DNA of 64,000 bases from Microbacterium sp. Se63.02b (GCF_014171575.1 NZ_CP050453.1:2914001-2978000); one strand, 5' to 3'; shown: positions 20,369 through 31,640, counted from the first letter of the stretch. Notes: generated by a model not told the origin, from the letters alone. Numbers and translations: made by a program.

Positions 20369-20992
20369 TCACTCCTCGTCGTCGGGATCGGCCTCGTCGG
20401 CGTCGTCGTCGGACTCGTCGTCGTCGGACTCGTCGTCGTCGGACTCGTCATCGTCGGACTCGTCATCGTCGGACTCGTCGTCCGGCTCCGAGTCGTCGAG
20501 CTCGTCGATGTCGACACCGTCGAGATCGCCCGCGTGCAGGATGTCGGGCTCGCCGTCATCGTCCAGGTCGTCGTCGTCGAGGTCGTCATCGTCGTCGACA
20601 ACGAGTTCATCGACCGCGTCGTCGTCGGCGGCCGTGTCGTCGTCGGCAGCCGCGGCCGCCTCGGCGAGTTCGGCCTGATGCGCCCTGTACTCGGCCAGAC
20701 GCTCGGCCCACGGGACCCACTCCGGTGCGAGAAGCGCACCATCGCCCGGCAGGAGTTCGACTTCGAGAACGGTGGGGTCTTCGTCATCCACCCGCGCGAC
20801 CGTCACCGTCCAATACCATCCGGGGTAACCGGCGAGACGATTCTCGAACCGCAATGAGACCGAACCGTCCTCCTCGGGGAGGTATCCGGCGGCGGGGCCG
20901 ATGCTGGAGGCAGGAGTGATCTCCCGCAGTGCTGCCAGCGCGAGGTCGTGGGCGCCGATGAGACGGGCGTCGGCGTCAGGCTTCGAGGTCAT
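20369..20992 (-). CDS. DUF3027 protein with a repetitive acidic tail
   Basis: 207 residues. The N-terminal ~115 residues (SLRFENRLAGYPGWYWTVTV, LLAPEWVPWAERLAEYRAHQ) match DUF3027, an actinobacterial family of unknown function. The rest is almost all Asp/Glu/Ser, ending in about five ESDDD units encoded by a 15-base tandem repeat. Acidic tails like this often mimic nucleic acid or bind basic partners; that is inference. It overlaps the following cold-shock gene by 17 bases on the same strand. Confidence 0.85.
   Translation of the reverse strand: MTSKPDADARLIGAHDLALAALREITPASSIGPAAGYLPEEDGSVSLRFENRLAGYPGWYWTVTVARVDDEDPTVLEVELLPGDGALLAPEWVPWAERLAEYRAHQAELAEAAAAADDDTAADDDAVDELVVDDDDDLDDDDLDDDGEPDILHAGDLDGVDIDELDDSEPDDESDDDESDDDESDDDESDDDESDDDADEADPDDEE
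20391..20482. repeat. 15-base tandem repeat in the DUF3027 gene
   Basis: About five tandem copies of a 15-base unit (GTCGTCGGACTCGTC, with one-base GTC/ATC variants) encode ESDDD units. The unit length is a multiple of three, so copy-number change alters tail length without breaking the frame. Confidence 0.85.
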
Positions 20993-21356
20993 CGGCGACC
21001 TTGCGCAGGACGGCAGCGATCTTGCGGCCGTGTCCGGATGAGGGGTAGCGCCCGCGGCGAAGGTCTCCGCCGATGCCGTCGAGGAGCTTCACCAGATCCT
21101 CGACGATGATGGCCATGTCATCGGCAGGCTTGCGCTTCGCCTTGGACAGGCTGGGCGGCGCCTCGAGCACACGCACCGACAGCGCCTGCAGACCGCGCTT
21201 TCCATCGGCCACGCCGAACTCCACGCGCGCACCCGCCTTCACCGCGGTGCCCGCAGGCATCGCAGAGGCGTGCAGGAAGACGTCCTGGCCGTCATCGCTG
21301 GCGATGAAGCCGAAACCCTTGTCTTCGTCGTAGAACCTGACCTTGCCGGTGGGCAT
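20976..21356 (-). CDS. Cold-shock domain protein with C-terminal extension
   Basis: 126 residues. Residues 1-65 form a cold-shock domain with RNP1-like KGFGFIASDDG and RNP2-like DVFLHASAM, binding single-stranded nucleic acid. The remaining ~60 residues are a helical extension (DDMAIIVEDLVKLLDGIGGD) found in actinobacterial CspB-like proteins. ATG 21356 is chosen because the domain begins MPTGKVRFYDEDKG there. It is transcribed with the DUF3027 gene. Confidence 0.9.
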   Translation of the reverse strand: MPTGKVRFYDEDKGFGFIASDDGQDVFLHASAMPAGTAVKAGARVEFGVADGKRGLQALSVRVLEAPPSLSKAKRKPADDMAIIVEDLVKLLDGIGGDLRRGRYPSSGHGRKIAAVLRKVADDLEA

Positions 21357-21475
21357 GGGAGAACCTCGCTGAGATCGTCGTGTGCAGAACAATGCCGCGC
21401 TCGTGCGCGCTCCTCCAGCCTACCGGTCGCGCGGCCCGCCGAGCCGAAGCCCCCGGTGCGAGTAGGCTGAGACGG

Positions 21476-21751
21476 ATGAGCACGCAGAATTCCGAACCGG
21501 AGGTTCCCGTCCGCCGGCTGGATCGTATCCTGGCGTTCACCGCGCTCGGAATCGCCGCGGCATCGGTGGTGTGCTTCTTCGCCATCATCATCGGCACGGC
21601 GGTCGGCATGGACCAGGCCGCTTTCGGCGAGGGAGCGTGGCCGTTCATCGCGGCCATCCCCTACTGGGGCCTCCCCCTCGCCTTCCTGATGATCATCGTG
21701 CTTCTCACGATGAGCTTCATCCGAAAGGGACGAGCGTCTTCGCGTTCGTGA
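21476..21751 (+). CDS. Small two-helix membrane protein
   Basis: 91 residues with two hydrophobic helices (ILAFTALGIAAASVVCFFAI and LPLAFLMIIVLLTMSFIRKG) and a polar N-terminus. No recognised domain. TAGGCT seven bases before the ATG gives a leaderless start. It precedes the helicase-partner gene by ten bases and is probably co-transcribed with it. Confidence 0.8.
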   Translation: MSTQNSEPEVPVRRLDRILAFTALGIAAASVVCFFAIIIGTAVGMDQAAFGEGAWPFIAAIPYWGLPLAFLMIIVLLTMSFIRKGRASSRS

Positions 21752-21761
21752 GGCACCGCGC

Positions 21762-23472
21762 ATGAGCACGCACGCACGACCGCTGGCCGACTGGCTGGCC
21801 GAGGCGAGCGATGACGAGCTCCGTCGCCTGTTCCACGCGCGTCGCGTGAGACCGGATGCCGCATGGCAGGACTTCTTCGATGCCGCGGAGTCGCTGCTCG
21901 ACCCCGCGTCGCTGGCGAAGGCGCTGCCGACGCTCACCGGCGCAGAGGCCGCGTCTCTGCTCGACGCCGCGCAGGGTGGCGGAGCAGGCGCTCAGCGCGA
22001 GCGGCTGACGGCGCTCGCCCTGCTCCGCCCCGACGGCACCCCGTACCCGCCCGTCGTCACCGCCGTCGCGGGGCGCTCGGCGGACGCCCTCACCACGACT
22101 TCGTCGACGGTGTCGCGCTCCTCCGAGACCGCGGCGGCCCACGCGGCGGAGCGTGCGTTCACCACGGTGTCGGTACTCGCAGATCTGCTCCTCATCGCGC
22201 GGGAGAGCCCGTTCGCGCTGCTGACCGGAGGCGGGGTGAACGCCGGGGAGAAACGGCAGCTCGCCGAGGCGGGGGTTCCGACGGAGATCGTCGACACTCT
22301 CGTGTCGATCGCGGTGGAAGCCGGACTCGCCGTGATGGCGGACCGCCGGCTGCGGACGAGTCAGTCCGCCGAGGAGTGGCTGCGTTCCCCGCCGTCGCCC
22401 GATGGAGCGTGCTGGCGACCGCGTATCGGGACGCCCTGCCACGCGGCGTCCGATCGCCGAGTGGCGGATGGATCCCGCCGGAGACGTGGAGCGGTGCGCA
22501 CCCCTGGGATCCGGCGTGGTCGGAGCACTCCCGCATGCTGCACGATGCCGCCCGCTTGCTCGGACTCATCGCTGAGGACGGCACCGAGCCCGAATGGGCG
22601 GTCGGCCTGCGCGAGGGCGGCGCGACGGACACGAGCGCCCTGGCGCGCCTTCTTCCTGCCGAGGTCGACCGGATCTTCCTGCAGAACGATCTCACTGCGA
22701 TCGCGCCGGGTCCCCTCGCGCCTGCGCTCGACGTGCGGCTGCGCACGATCGCCGCACGGGAGTCGGCGGCCCAGGCCTCGTCGTATCGCTTCACGGCCGA
22801 ATCGGTCGCGCACGCCTTCGTCGCCGGCGAGACCGAAGCGTCGATCCTGGAGTTCCTCGGTGGGCTGTCGCTGACCGGCATCCCGCAGCCTCTCGCCTAC
22901 CTGCTCTCACAGACGGCGCAGCGGCACGGTCTCGTCCGCGTGTCGACGGATGAGGAGACGGGACGAACCCGGATCGAGAGCGTCGACTCGCACCTGATCG
23001 ACGCGATGGCCGTCGATCAGTCCCTCCGCCCACTCGCTCTCACCGCGCACGTGGGCTCGCTCACCACACGCGTCAGCCGCGAGACGGTGTACTGGGCCCT
23101 CACCGACGCCCGGTACCCCGCGACGCTGGTCGGCGCCGACGGAGCCCTGCTCGTGCGGGAGAGGCACCCCGCGCCGCCGGCGGCTCCACCCCACGACGAC
23201 GCCTCGGATCTGACCCCCTGATCGAGCGCCTGAGGTCTCACCAGGGGCCGGATGCCGACGCCGCATGGCTCGACCGCGAGCTCGAGGCTGCCGTGCGCGC
23301 GAAGTCCGTGCTCCAGGTCACGGTCGGCATGCCGGACGGCTCGACACGCGAACTCCTCCTCGAGGCCACGGGGATGGGCGGCGGTCGTCTCCGCGGACGC
23401 GACCGTGCGGCCGATGTGGAGCGCACTCTCCCGGTCTCGAGCATCCTCGCGGCCACGATCGTCGCACCATAG
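21762..23472 (+). pseudogene. Helicase-associated (XPB N-terminal-like) protein, two frameshifts
   Basis: Three successive frames join into about 570 residues: MSTHARPLADWLAEASDDEL to EEWLR, then FPAVARWSVLATAYRDALPR to PPHDDASDLTP, then LIERLRSHQGPDADAAWLDR to SSILAATIVAP. One base is lost near 22391 and another in CCCCC (23215-23219). Actinobacteria encode this helicase-C-terminal-associated protein directly upstream of the XPB-type helicase, as here. Its role is probably structural or regulatory for that helicase. Continuity of family sequence across both breaks argues for sequencing indels. Confidence 0.78.
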
Positions 23473-23508
23473 GCCCCGTACCTCGCACGACCGGTAAACT
23501 GATCAGCT

Positions 23509-25149
23509 ATGTCTGATGGCCCCCTGATCGTCCAGAGCGATCGCACCGTGCTGCTCGAAGTCGCCCATGCCGACGCGGAGAGCGCCCGCCACGAGTTGGC
23601 GATCTTCGCCGAGCTGGAACGTGCCCCCGAGCACATCCACACGTACCGGATCACCCGGCTCGGACTCTGGAACGCCCGCGCCGCGGGGCATACCGCGGAA
23701 GACATGCTCGAGACGCTCGACCGCTGGTCGCGCTTCCCTGTTCCTCCTTCGGTCGCCGTCGATCTGCGCGAGACCGTGAACCGCTACGGCCGCCTCGTGA
23801 TCGAACGAGACGACGAGGGGACGCTGCTCCTGCGCTCCTCCGACCCGGCCGTGCTCGCGCAGGTCGCGAACAACAAGCGGATCCAACCGCTTCTGATCGG
23901 GCATCCGACGCCGGAGACGTTCGTCGTCGACGCCTGGGCACGAGGACAGATCAAGCAGGAGCTGCTGAAGATCGGCTGGCCCGCCGAAGACCTCGCGGGG
24001 TACACCCCGGGGACCCCGCACGAGATCGAGCTCGCCGAAGACGGCTGGCAGATACGTCCGTACCAGCAGGATGCGGTCGATGCCTTCTCGAAGGACGGCT
24101 CGGGCGTCGTGGTGCTCCCGTGCGGCGCGGGGAAGACGATCGTGGGCGCCGGGGCGATGGCGGCCACGAAGACCACCACGCTGATCCTCGTGACGAACAC
24201 CGTCTCGGCTCGGCAGTGGCGCGACGAGCTGCTCAAGCGCACGAGCCTGACACCCGAGGAGATCGGCGAGTACTCCGGCCAGTCCAAGGAGGTCAAGCCG
24301 GTCACGATCGCGACGTACCAGATCCTCACGGCGAAGCGGAAGGGCGAGTACGCCCACCTGGCGCTGCTGGACGCGCTCGACTGGGGCCTGATCGTGTACG
24401 ACGAGGTGCACCTGCTGCCGGCACCGGTCTTCAAACTCACCGCCGACCTGCAGGCCCGCCGCCGTATCGGACTCACCGCGACGCTGGTGCGCGAAGACGG
24501 CCGCGAGGGCGATGTGTTCAGCCTGATCGGGCCGAAGCGCTTCGACGCACCGTGGAAGCAGATCGAGGCGCAGGGCTTCATCTCGCCCGCCGCGTGCTAC
24601 GAGGTGCGCGTCGACCTGCCGCCGAGCGACCGGCTCGAGTACGCCGCCGCGACCGACGACGAACGCTACCGCCTCGCCGCCTCCGCTCCGGCCAAGGTGC
24701 AGGCGGTGCGCGAGCTCATCGCGAAGCACGAGGGCGAGCGCATCCTCGTCATCGGCCAGTACCTCGACCAGCTCGAGTCGCTCTCGGCCGCGCTCGACGC
24801 CCCCCAGATCACCGGCGCGACCCCGGTCGATGAGCGCGAAGAGCTGTACCGCGCGTTCCGCGAGGGTGACATCTCCCTCCTCGTCGTGTCGAAGGTGGCG
24901 AACTTCTCGATCGACCTGCCTGAGGCGTCGGTCGCGATCCAGGTCTCCGGCTCCTTCGGCTCGCGTCAGGAAGAGGCTCAGCGACTCGGGCGTCTCCTGC
25001 GCCCGAAGCAGTCGGGCCACACCGCGAGCTTCTACACCCTCGTCGCCCGCGACACGATCGACCAGGACTACGCCCAGAACCGTCAGCGCTTCCTCGCCGA
25101 GCAGGGCTACAGCTACACGATCATGGACTCGGACGCGATCGCCGCCTGA
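23509..25149 (+). CDS. XPB/Ssl2-type DEAD/DEAH-box DNA helicase
   Basis: 546 residues. Superfamily 2 helicase: Walker A VLPCGAGKT near residue 204, DEVH box (YDEVHLLP) near residue 298, motif III-like LTATLVREDGREGD, and a C-terminal RecA domain with QRLGRLLRPKQSGH (motif VI). The N-terminal domain resembles the archaeal/bacterial XPB damage-recognition region. Bacterial XPB proteins are 3'-5' DNA helicases of still unclear role in repair or transcription. The frame is intact. TAAACT eight bases before the ATG suggests its own promoter. Confidence 0.93.
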   Translation: MSDGPLIVQSDRTVLLEVAHADAESARHELAIFAELERAPEHIHTYRITRLGLWNARAAGHTAEDMLETLDRWSRFPVPPSVAVDLRETVNRYGRLVIERDDEGTLLLRSSDPAVLAQVANNKRIQPLLIGHPTPETFVVDAWARGQIKQELLKIGWPAEDLAGYTPGTPHEIELAEDGWQIRPYQQDAVDAFSKDGSGVVVLPCGAGKTIVGAGAMAATKTTTLILVTNTVSARQWRDELLKRTSLTPEEIGEYSGQSKEVKPVTIATYQILTAKRKGEYAHLALLDALDWGLIVYDEVHLLPAPVFKLTADLQARRRIGLTATLVREDGREGDVFSLIGPKRFDAPWKQIEAQGFISPAACYEVRVDLPPSDRLEYAAATDDERYRLAASAPAKVQAVRELIAKHEGERILVIGQYLDQLESLSAALDAPQITGATPVDEREELYRAFREGDISLLVVSKVANFSIDLPEASVAIQVSGSFGSRQEEAQRLGRLLRPKQSGHTASFYTLVARDTIDQDYAQNRQRFLAEQGYSYTIMDSDAIAA

Positions 25150-25171
25150 CCGACACCGGGCCCCCCGCGAC

Positions 25172-26200
25172 TCAGCCGTGCAGGGTCCGCGCCAGCGCGT
25201 GGGACCCGCCAGACGTCGGACCGACGGCGACGGGCGCACGCACCGGAGTCGCGGTGCGTGCGATCCCGAGCCTCCGGGCCCAGCGGTCGGCGAGAAGCGC
25301 GTAGACGATCATCGCGAGGGTCGAGGCCAGCAGGTCGACCGGGGTGCCCGAAGTGGCGTTCGCGTCGACGAGCTGGACCGACCCCAGCACGAAGATGAGC
25401 ACGTTGTTCACGATGTGCAACGAGATCGCGGCTTCCAACCCCCCGGTGCGCCACGACAGCCATGCCGCGACGATCGCGAACACGCCGACGCTCGCTGCGC
25501 CCCAGACGTCGTATCCGTGGCCCAGCACGAAGATCGGCACGGGAAGCAGGATGGCGAAGGCCGGATGCCGCAGCCAACTGCCCACCAGCTGCATCAGGTA
25601 GCCGCGGAAGACGTATTCCTCGGCGGCGGCTTGGAGCGGGATCAACAGCAGCACCAGCGCCAGCATGACCCACAGACCCCGGTGGGAGAAGTCGACCACG
25701 AGCCCGTCGCCGGTCGCGGCCGACCACCCGAGCACGACGGCGAAATACACGACGAACACCCCGAACGCCAGCAGCAGGCTCTTGCCGAGCCACCGCATCC
25801 GCAGACGTCCCGAGACCGACGACAACAGGCCGATCCCGCGTCCCTCGACGATGCGCGACGCCAGCAGCAGGGCGGGGATCATCAGGATCAGCGGCAGCAC
25901 CATGGCGACCAGGAGCCACGGCCGGTCGAGGTCGAAGTACTGCGTCGTGGTGAGGAGCACCTGCATCTCGACGCCCCACGACGGCACGACCACCGAGACC
26001 ACGACGAGCGGCACGACGAGAAGCAGCAGGAGCACCACATACAGGGCGACGCCGACCACTCCGGTGAGGAGGGGCTTCCACCACCGGTGGCGCGGTCGCA
26101 CGTGAGCCAGTCGGTGGAACGCGTACCGTTCGACCTGCTCCGAAGGGGGCGCGACGGCGGCGGATGCGGGGGCGGCGGAGTCGTCCTCGATGGTGCTCAT
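25172..26200 (-). CDS. CPBP-family intramembrane metalloprotease
   Basis: 342 residues. About eight membrane helices. The three CPBP motifs are visible: EEYVFRG (EExxxR), IFVLGHG (FxxxH) and HIVNNVLI (HxxxN). These are Rce1-like proteases, in bacteria linked to bacteriocin immunity, protein maturation or unknown substrates. The ATG at 26200 opens MSTIEDDSAAPASA. It is convergent with the helicase gene and divergent from the response regulator. Confidence 0.88.
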   Translation of the reverse strand: MSTIEDDSAAPASAAVAPPSEQVERYAFHRLAHVRPRHRWWKPLLTGVVGVALYVVLLLLLVVPLVVVSVVVPSWGVEMQVLLTTTQYFDLDRPWLLVAMVLPLILMIPALLLASRIVEGRGIGLLSSVSGRLRMRWLGKSLLLAFGVFVVYFAVVLGWSAATGDGLVVDFSHRGLWVMLALVLLLIPLQAAAEEYVFRGYLMQLVGSWLRHPAFAILLPVPIFVLGHGYDVWGAASVGVFAIVAAWLSWRTGGLEAAISLHIVNNVLIFVLGSVQLVDANATSGTPVDLLASTLAMIVYALLADRWARRLGIARTATPVRAPVAVGPTSGGSHALARTLHG

Positions 26201-26317
26201 ACCTCGATCCTTCCCGGTCTGCCTGTGCATCACATCCGACCTCGGGTGGATCGCCGACTCGACGCCGTTCCGCACAATAGTCAGCATCCGCATGGCCGGA
26301 GTCACCATAATGGGGAC

Positions 26318-27010
26318 ATGACTGCTCCGCGCATCCTGGTCGTCGACGACGAACCCAACATCCGCGACCTGCTCTCCACGGGTCTCAGCTTCGCCGGATT
26401 CCAGGTGAAGACGGTGGCCAACGGCGCCGCCACGATCTCGGCCGTCCTCGAGGAGGAGCCGGACCTGATCATCCTCGACGTCATGCTCCCCGACATGAAC
26501 GGATTCAGCGTGACCAAGCGCCTCCGTGGCGCCGGGTTCACCGCACCCATCCTCTTCCTGACCGCCAAGGATGGGACAGAGGACAAGATCGAGGGGCTCA
26601 ACGCGGGCGGCGACGACTACGTGACCAAGCCGTTCAGCCTCGATGAGATCGTCGCCAGGGCCCAGGCGATCCTGCGCCGCACCATGCAGGCCGACGAGGA
26701 GTCGATCATCCGTGCCGGCGAGCTGTCGATGGATCAGGACACCCACGACGTGCATGTCGGCAAGGAGCCGATCGAACTCAGCCCGACCGAGTTCAAGCTG
26801 CTGCGCTATCTCATGCTCAACCCGAACCGAGTGCTGTCGAAGGCGCAGATCCTCGACCACGTGTGGGAGTACGACTTCAACGGCGACGCCGGCATCGTCG
26901 AGAGCTACATCTCGTACCTGCGACGCAAGATCGATCCGCACACCGAGGAGTCGCTGATCCAGACCAAGCGCGGGTTCGGCTACATGCTCAAGGTGGGCAA
27001 GTCGGGCTGA
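26318..27010 (+). CDS. OmpR-family response regulator (MprA/TrcR-like)
   Basis: 230 residues. Receiver domain with the acidic pair VVDDEP, phosphorylatable D54 (LIILDVMLPDMNG) and K in VTKPFSL. The C-terminal winged helix contains ELSPTEFKLLRYLMLNPNRV and SYISYLRRKID. It is followed after 65 bases by its histidine kinase. CATAAT six bases before the ATG is a possible leaderless -10. Confidence 0.93.
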   Translation: MTAPRILVVDDEPNIRDLLSTGLSFAGFQVKTVANGAATISAVLEEEPDLIILDVMLPDMNGFSVTKRLRGAGFTAPILFLTAKDGTEDKIEGLNAGGDDYVTKPFSLDEIVARAQAILRRTMQADEESIIRAGELSMDQDTHDVHVGKEPIELSPTEFKLLRYLMLNPNRVLSKAQILDHVWEYDFNGDAGIVESYISYLRRKIDPHTEESLIQTKRGFGYMLKVGKSG

Positions 27011-27075
27011 TCCCCGGCATACCACCGCAGACGCCGCCCACGCGGCGCCGTTCGACGCACCGAGAAGAGGACCGC

Positions 27076-28773
27076 ATGGCGCACAAGCCCGATGCGGTCA
27101 CCAGCTGGTGGCGACGCATCAGCCTCCGGGCGAAGGTCACCGGCGTCACGGTGGCGGTGCTCGCACTCGGACTTCTCGTCGCGGGCATCGGCACGGTTCC
27201 GATCCTCCGCACCGCCCTGGTCGCGAACATCGACGCGCAGCTTCCCGCACTCGTCTCGAGCGATCTCGCGGAACGCTACTTCGACATCACGGTCGTGGAC
27301 GGCGTCGCGACATACACGCCTCGCGACGAGCAGCCGCGGGACTTCTCGTTCGCCATCTACGACGCCTCGGGGGTGCTGCAAGCCACGGCCCGCGGAACCT
27401 CCGGCCAGGCGCCGCTGTTCCCCGCGGAGTACTCGCTCGCGAAGGCGACCGCAGACACCGACCAGATCCCGCTCGAGATTCCGGGGGCGGACGGCGAGAT
27501 CTTCCACGGCGCGGTCGCCGTCGTCGGCTCCGAGGGCGGCGCCCTGCGGATCCAGTTGGTGGCGCTGCCGCTCGCGCCCGCCGACCGCATCATCAGTCAG
27601 TACTTCGGCATCTACATCTCCATCGCGCTGATCACGATCCTCATCGCCGCGCTCCTGACCCGCGGACTCGTCACGCTCACGTTCCGCCGACTGGGTCAAG
27701 TCGAGGCGACAGCCATGTCGATCGCCGCCGGCGACTTCCGGCAGCGCCTGACCGACCTCGAGCCCACGACCGAGGTCGGACGCCTCAATGCGGCGATCAA
27801 CACGATGCTCGACCGCGTCGACCGGTCCCTCGCACAGCGTGACCGCACCGTGCAGCACATGCGACGGTTCATCGGTGATGCGAGCCACGAGTTGCGGACG
27901 CCGCTGGTGAGTGTGCGCGGCTATGCGGAGTTGTACCGGATGGGCGCGATCAAGGGCGAGGAGGACACCGCGAGAGCCATGGAGCGCATCGAGAAGGAAG
28001 CCATCCGGATGGGTGTCCTCGTCGAGGATCTGCTCGCGCTGGCGCGCCTCGACGAGGAGCGCGAGCCGGAGATCGAGCCACTCGACCTCCGTCCGATCGC
28101 CCGTGACGCGGCGCTCGACCTCCGGGCCGCTGCGCCGGGCCGCACCGTCACGGTGATCGATCGCACGATCGAGGCCATGACCCCCCTCCCCCTCCGTGAG
28201 TCGCCTCCGCCACGACCGGAGCAGACGAGCACGCCTCCGCGCGGACTCTCCCGCACCGCCCTCTCCCGCTTGCGTCGGCGCCCACGGCACCAGGAGCCGT
28301 CTCCCACGATCGACTTCAGCGAGGTACCGGACATCCCGGTGCGCACTCCTCCGATCGTCCTCGGCGAGGAGAACAAGGTGCGACAGGTCGTGACGAACCT
28401 CCTGGGCAACGCCCGCAGATTCTCCCCCGAAGACGGCCCGATAGAGATCGTGGTCGACTCCGACCGGGTTCGGGGCACGGGGAGCATCGCGATCGTCGAT
28501 CACGGCGAGGGCATCCCGCCGCAGATCCGCGAGCAGATCTTCGAGCGGTTCTGGCGGGCCGACACCTCGCGCGCGCGGGAGACCGGAGGCTCCGGTCTCG
28601 GTCTCGCGATCGTGGCGTCGATCATGAAGGCCCTGCACGGCGGCGTCGACGTGTCGGAGACGCCCGGCGGCGGCGCGACCTTCACCGTCACCCTCCCCCT
28701 CGCCCCGGCTCGTGCGACTCCCGAGCACCTTCTCGAAGACACGCAGCCCCTGGAACGACTCGACCTGCCCTGA
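27076..28773 (+). CDS. Sensor histidine kinase of the OmpR-type pair
   Basis: 565 residues. Two membrane helices (about residues 23-47 and 176-197) flank an extracytoplasmic sensor domain. HAMP follows, then HisKA with H271 in GDASHELRTPLVSVRGYAEL. A proline/arginine-rich insert of about 60 residues comes next, then the ATPase domain with VVTNLLGNARRF (N box), VDHGEGIP (G1) and GGSGLGLAIV (G2). The insert between the HisKA and ATPase domains is longer than usual. The signal is unknown. Confidence 0.92.
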   Translation: MAHKPDAVTSWWRRISLRAKVTGVTVAVLALGLLVAGIGTVPILRTALVANIDAQLPALVSSDLAERYFDITVVDGVATYTPRDEQPRDFSFAIYDASGVLQATARGTSGQAPLFPAEYSLAKATADTDQIPLEIPGADGEIFHGAVAVVGSEGGALRIQLVALPLAPADRIISQYFGIYISIALITILIAALLTRGLVTLTFRRLGQVEATAMSIAAGDFRQRLTDLEPTTEVGRLNAAINTMLDRVDRSLAQRDRTVQHMRRFIGDASHELRTPLVSVRGYAELYRMGAIKGEEDTARAMERIEKEAIRMGVLVEDLLALARLDEEREPEIEPLDLRPIARDAALDLRAAAPGRTVTVIDRTIEAMTPLPLRESPPPRPEQTSTPPRGLSRTALSRLRRRPRHQEPSPTIDFSEVPDIPVRTPPIVLGEENKVRQVVTNLLGNARRFSPEDGPIEIVVDSDRVRGTGSIAIVDHGEGIPPQIREQIFERFWRADTSRARETGGSGLGLAIVASIMKALHGGVDVSETPGGGATFTVTLPLAPARATPEHLLEDTQPLERLDLP

Positions 28774-28882
28774 TGGCGCCGTGACGCCGGTTGTGCACAG
28801 CCTGTGGCCCGGCCGACCCCGTGCGCGGCTGCGAGCCTCCGCGCCCTCCTAACGTCGGTACTCCACAGGAAAAGGAGTTCCC

Positions 28883-29170
28883 ATGTCTGTCTTCACCGTC
28901 GACACCGAGGCCGTCCACGCGGCACACGGCGCCACCCGAGCGACCATCGAGCGCCTGCAGAGCGAGTCCGCCACGCTCATGGCCCAACTACGCCAGCTGC
29001 AGACCTCCTGGGTCGGCACCGCGTCGAATGCGTTCCAGGGCTGCGCCGAGCAGTGGCAGGGGGCGCAACTGCATGTGGAGCACGTGCTCGATGCCATCGG
29101 CACATCGCTCGGATCAGCGGCGTCCCAGTACTCCGACGCCGACCACTACTCGGCCAGTCTGTTCCGTTGA
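28883..29170 (+). CDS. WXG100-family (ESAT-6-like) secreted protein
   Basis: 95 residues, all helical, with the hairpin-turn motif WVG (QTSWVGTASNAFQG), matching WXG100 proteins exported by type VII secretion. A YSDADHY segment near the C-terminus resembles the YxxxD/E export signal. The Shine-Dalgarno AGGAAAAGGAG lies six bases before the ATG. No ESX transport components are in this window; a lone WXG100 gene is common in Actinobacteria. Confidence 0.85.
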   Translation: MSVFTVDTEAVHAAHGATRATIERLQSESATLMAQLRQLQTSWVGTASNAFQGCAEQWQGAQLHVEHVLDAIGTSLGSAASQYSDADHYSASLFR

Positions 29171-29191
29171 GCCCGCGCACCCCGTGAACGC

Positions 29192-29223
29192 AGAACGCCC
29201 CCGGCCGAAGCCGGGGGCGTTCT
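29192..29223. terminator. Strong bidirectional terminator between the WXG100 gene and groEL
   Basis: A 14-base perfect stem: AGAACGCCCCCGGC (29192-29205) pairs with GCCGGGGGCGTTCT (29210-29223) across a CGAA tetraloop. It lies between two convergent genes and can serve both. Confidence 0.85.
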
Positions 29224-29238
29224 GTCATGTGTGCTGGA

Positions 29239-30894
<1,656 letters not shown>

Positions 30895-30921
30895 TTAGCA
30901 CTCAGAGTGAGAGAGTGCTAA
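30895..30921. promoter_or_regulatory. CIRCE operator (HrcA site) upstream of groEL
   Basis: TTAGCACTC (30895-30903) and GAGTGCTAA (30913-30921) form a perfect nine-base inverted repeat with a nine-base spacer, the exact CIRCE consensus. It lies 37 bases before the groEL start. Confidence 0.97.
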
Positions 30922-30929
30922 CGCCATTC

Positions 30930-30954
30930 TGGCACTCGACACCTTCGAGTGCAA
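30930..30954. promoter_or_regulatory. Second, degenerate CIRCE-like element
   Basis: TGGCACTC (30930-30937), a nine-base spacer, and GAGTGCAA (30947-30954). The central GCACTC/GAGTGC arms match CIRCE perfectly and the outer bases diverge. It lies eight bases upstream of the consensus CIRCE element, so HrcA may bind both. Confidence 0.7.
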
Positions 30955-30982
30955 GCCGCCCGATGCGTGCGGCATCCGGAGG

Positions 30983-31561
30983 TCAGGACGCGGGTTCCCC
31001 GGTGGGCGTCTCGGGCGCCGACGTCGATCGATCGAGCCCGATCACGACCGTGAACTGCTTCTCCCCGTCCTCCGTCTGACCGGAGTAGTAATCGCTCTGC
31101 TGCACGGCGGCGCCGCCGAGGAGATTCGCCAGCCCGATCGCCGCGAGCTCGTCCGCCTCGTCCACGAAGAACACGGTCGTGGCGGCGAAGTCCTGACTCG
31201 AGCTGTCGCCGGCGAAGACGTCGTCAGCGGCCCAGCCGTTGTTGATGAGGGTGTCGCGCATCCGGGTGTCGAGGCCCTCGTCCGGTGTCCCGTTCAGGAT
31301 CATCACGGAGATGCTCGGGTCGACGATCCCGGTCTCGACGGGCGTCGGGGCCGAGGTCGGACCAGCCTCGGGGAAGAGCGAGATGCGGCCCATCACGACG
31401 AGGGAACCGAAGATGCCCGCGATGATGAGCACGAGCGCGGCGACGAAGGACCACAGCAGCACCACCCAGCCGTTCATCCCCGGAGCTTCGGCTCGGTGCG
31501 CTCCTACTCGTCCGGAGGAACGGGGAACGTCATCGAAGCGATCTCGGGTGGGCTTTGACAC
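30983..31561 (-). CDS. LytR_C domain membrane-anchored protein
   Basis: 192 residues. One membrane helix (WVVLLWSFVAALVLIIAGIF) follows a 30-residue cytoplasmic tail. A Pro/Thr linker leads to a LytR C-terminal domain (ISVMILNGTPDEGLDTRMRD). Such proteins are extracytoplasmic and probably connected to cell-wall polymer attachment. GTG 31561 is chosen because TAGCAT lies six bases before it (leaderless). Confidence 0.85.
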   Translation of the reverse strand: MSKPTRDRFDDVPRSSGRVGAHRAEAPGMNGWVVLLWSFVAALVLIIAGIFGSLVVMGRISLFPEAGPTSAPTPVETGIVDPSISVMILNGTPDEGLDTRMRDTLINNGWAADDVFAGDSSSQDFAATTVFFVDEADELAAIGLANLLGGAAVQQSDYYSGQTEDGEKQFTVVIGLDRSTSAPETPTGEPAS

Positions 31562-31640
31562 CCCTCGATGCTAGCGGCACGTTCCTGTCAACCCGTTCCA
31601 CGGCGCCGGGGGCGGCCCCTCCCGGCCACCGGAGAGGGTC

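Noticed and set aside
20391..20482. Tandem repeats as a CRISPR or origin
   Set aside because: The 15-base units are contiguous and in frame in the acidic DUF3027 tail.
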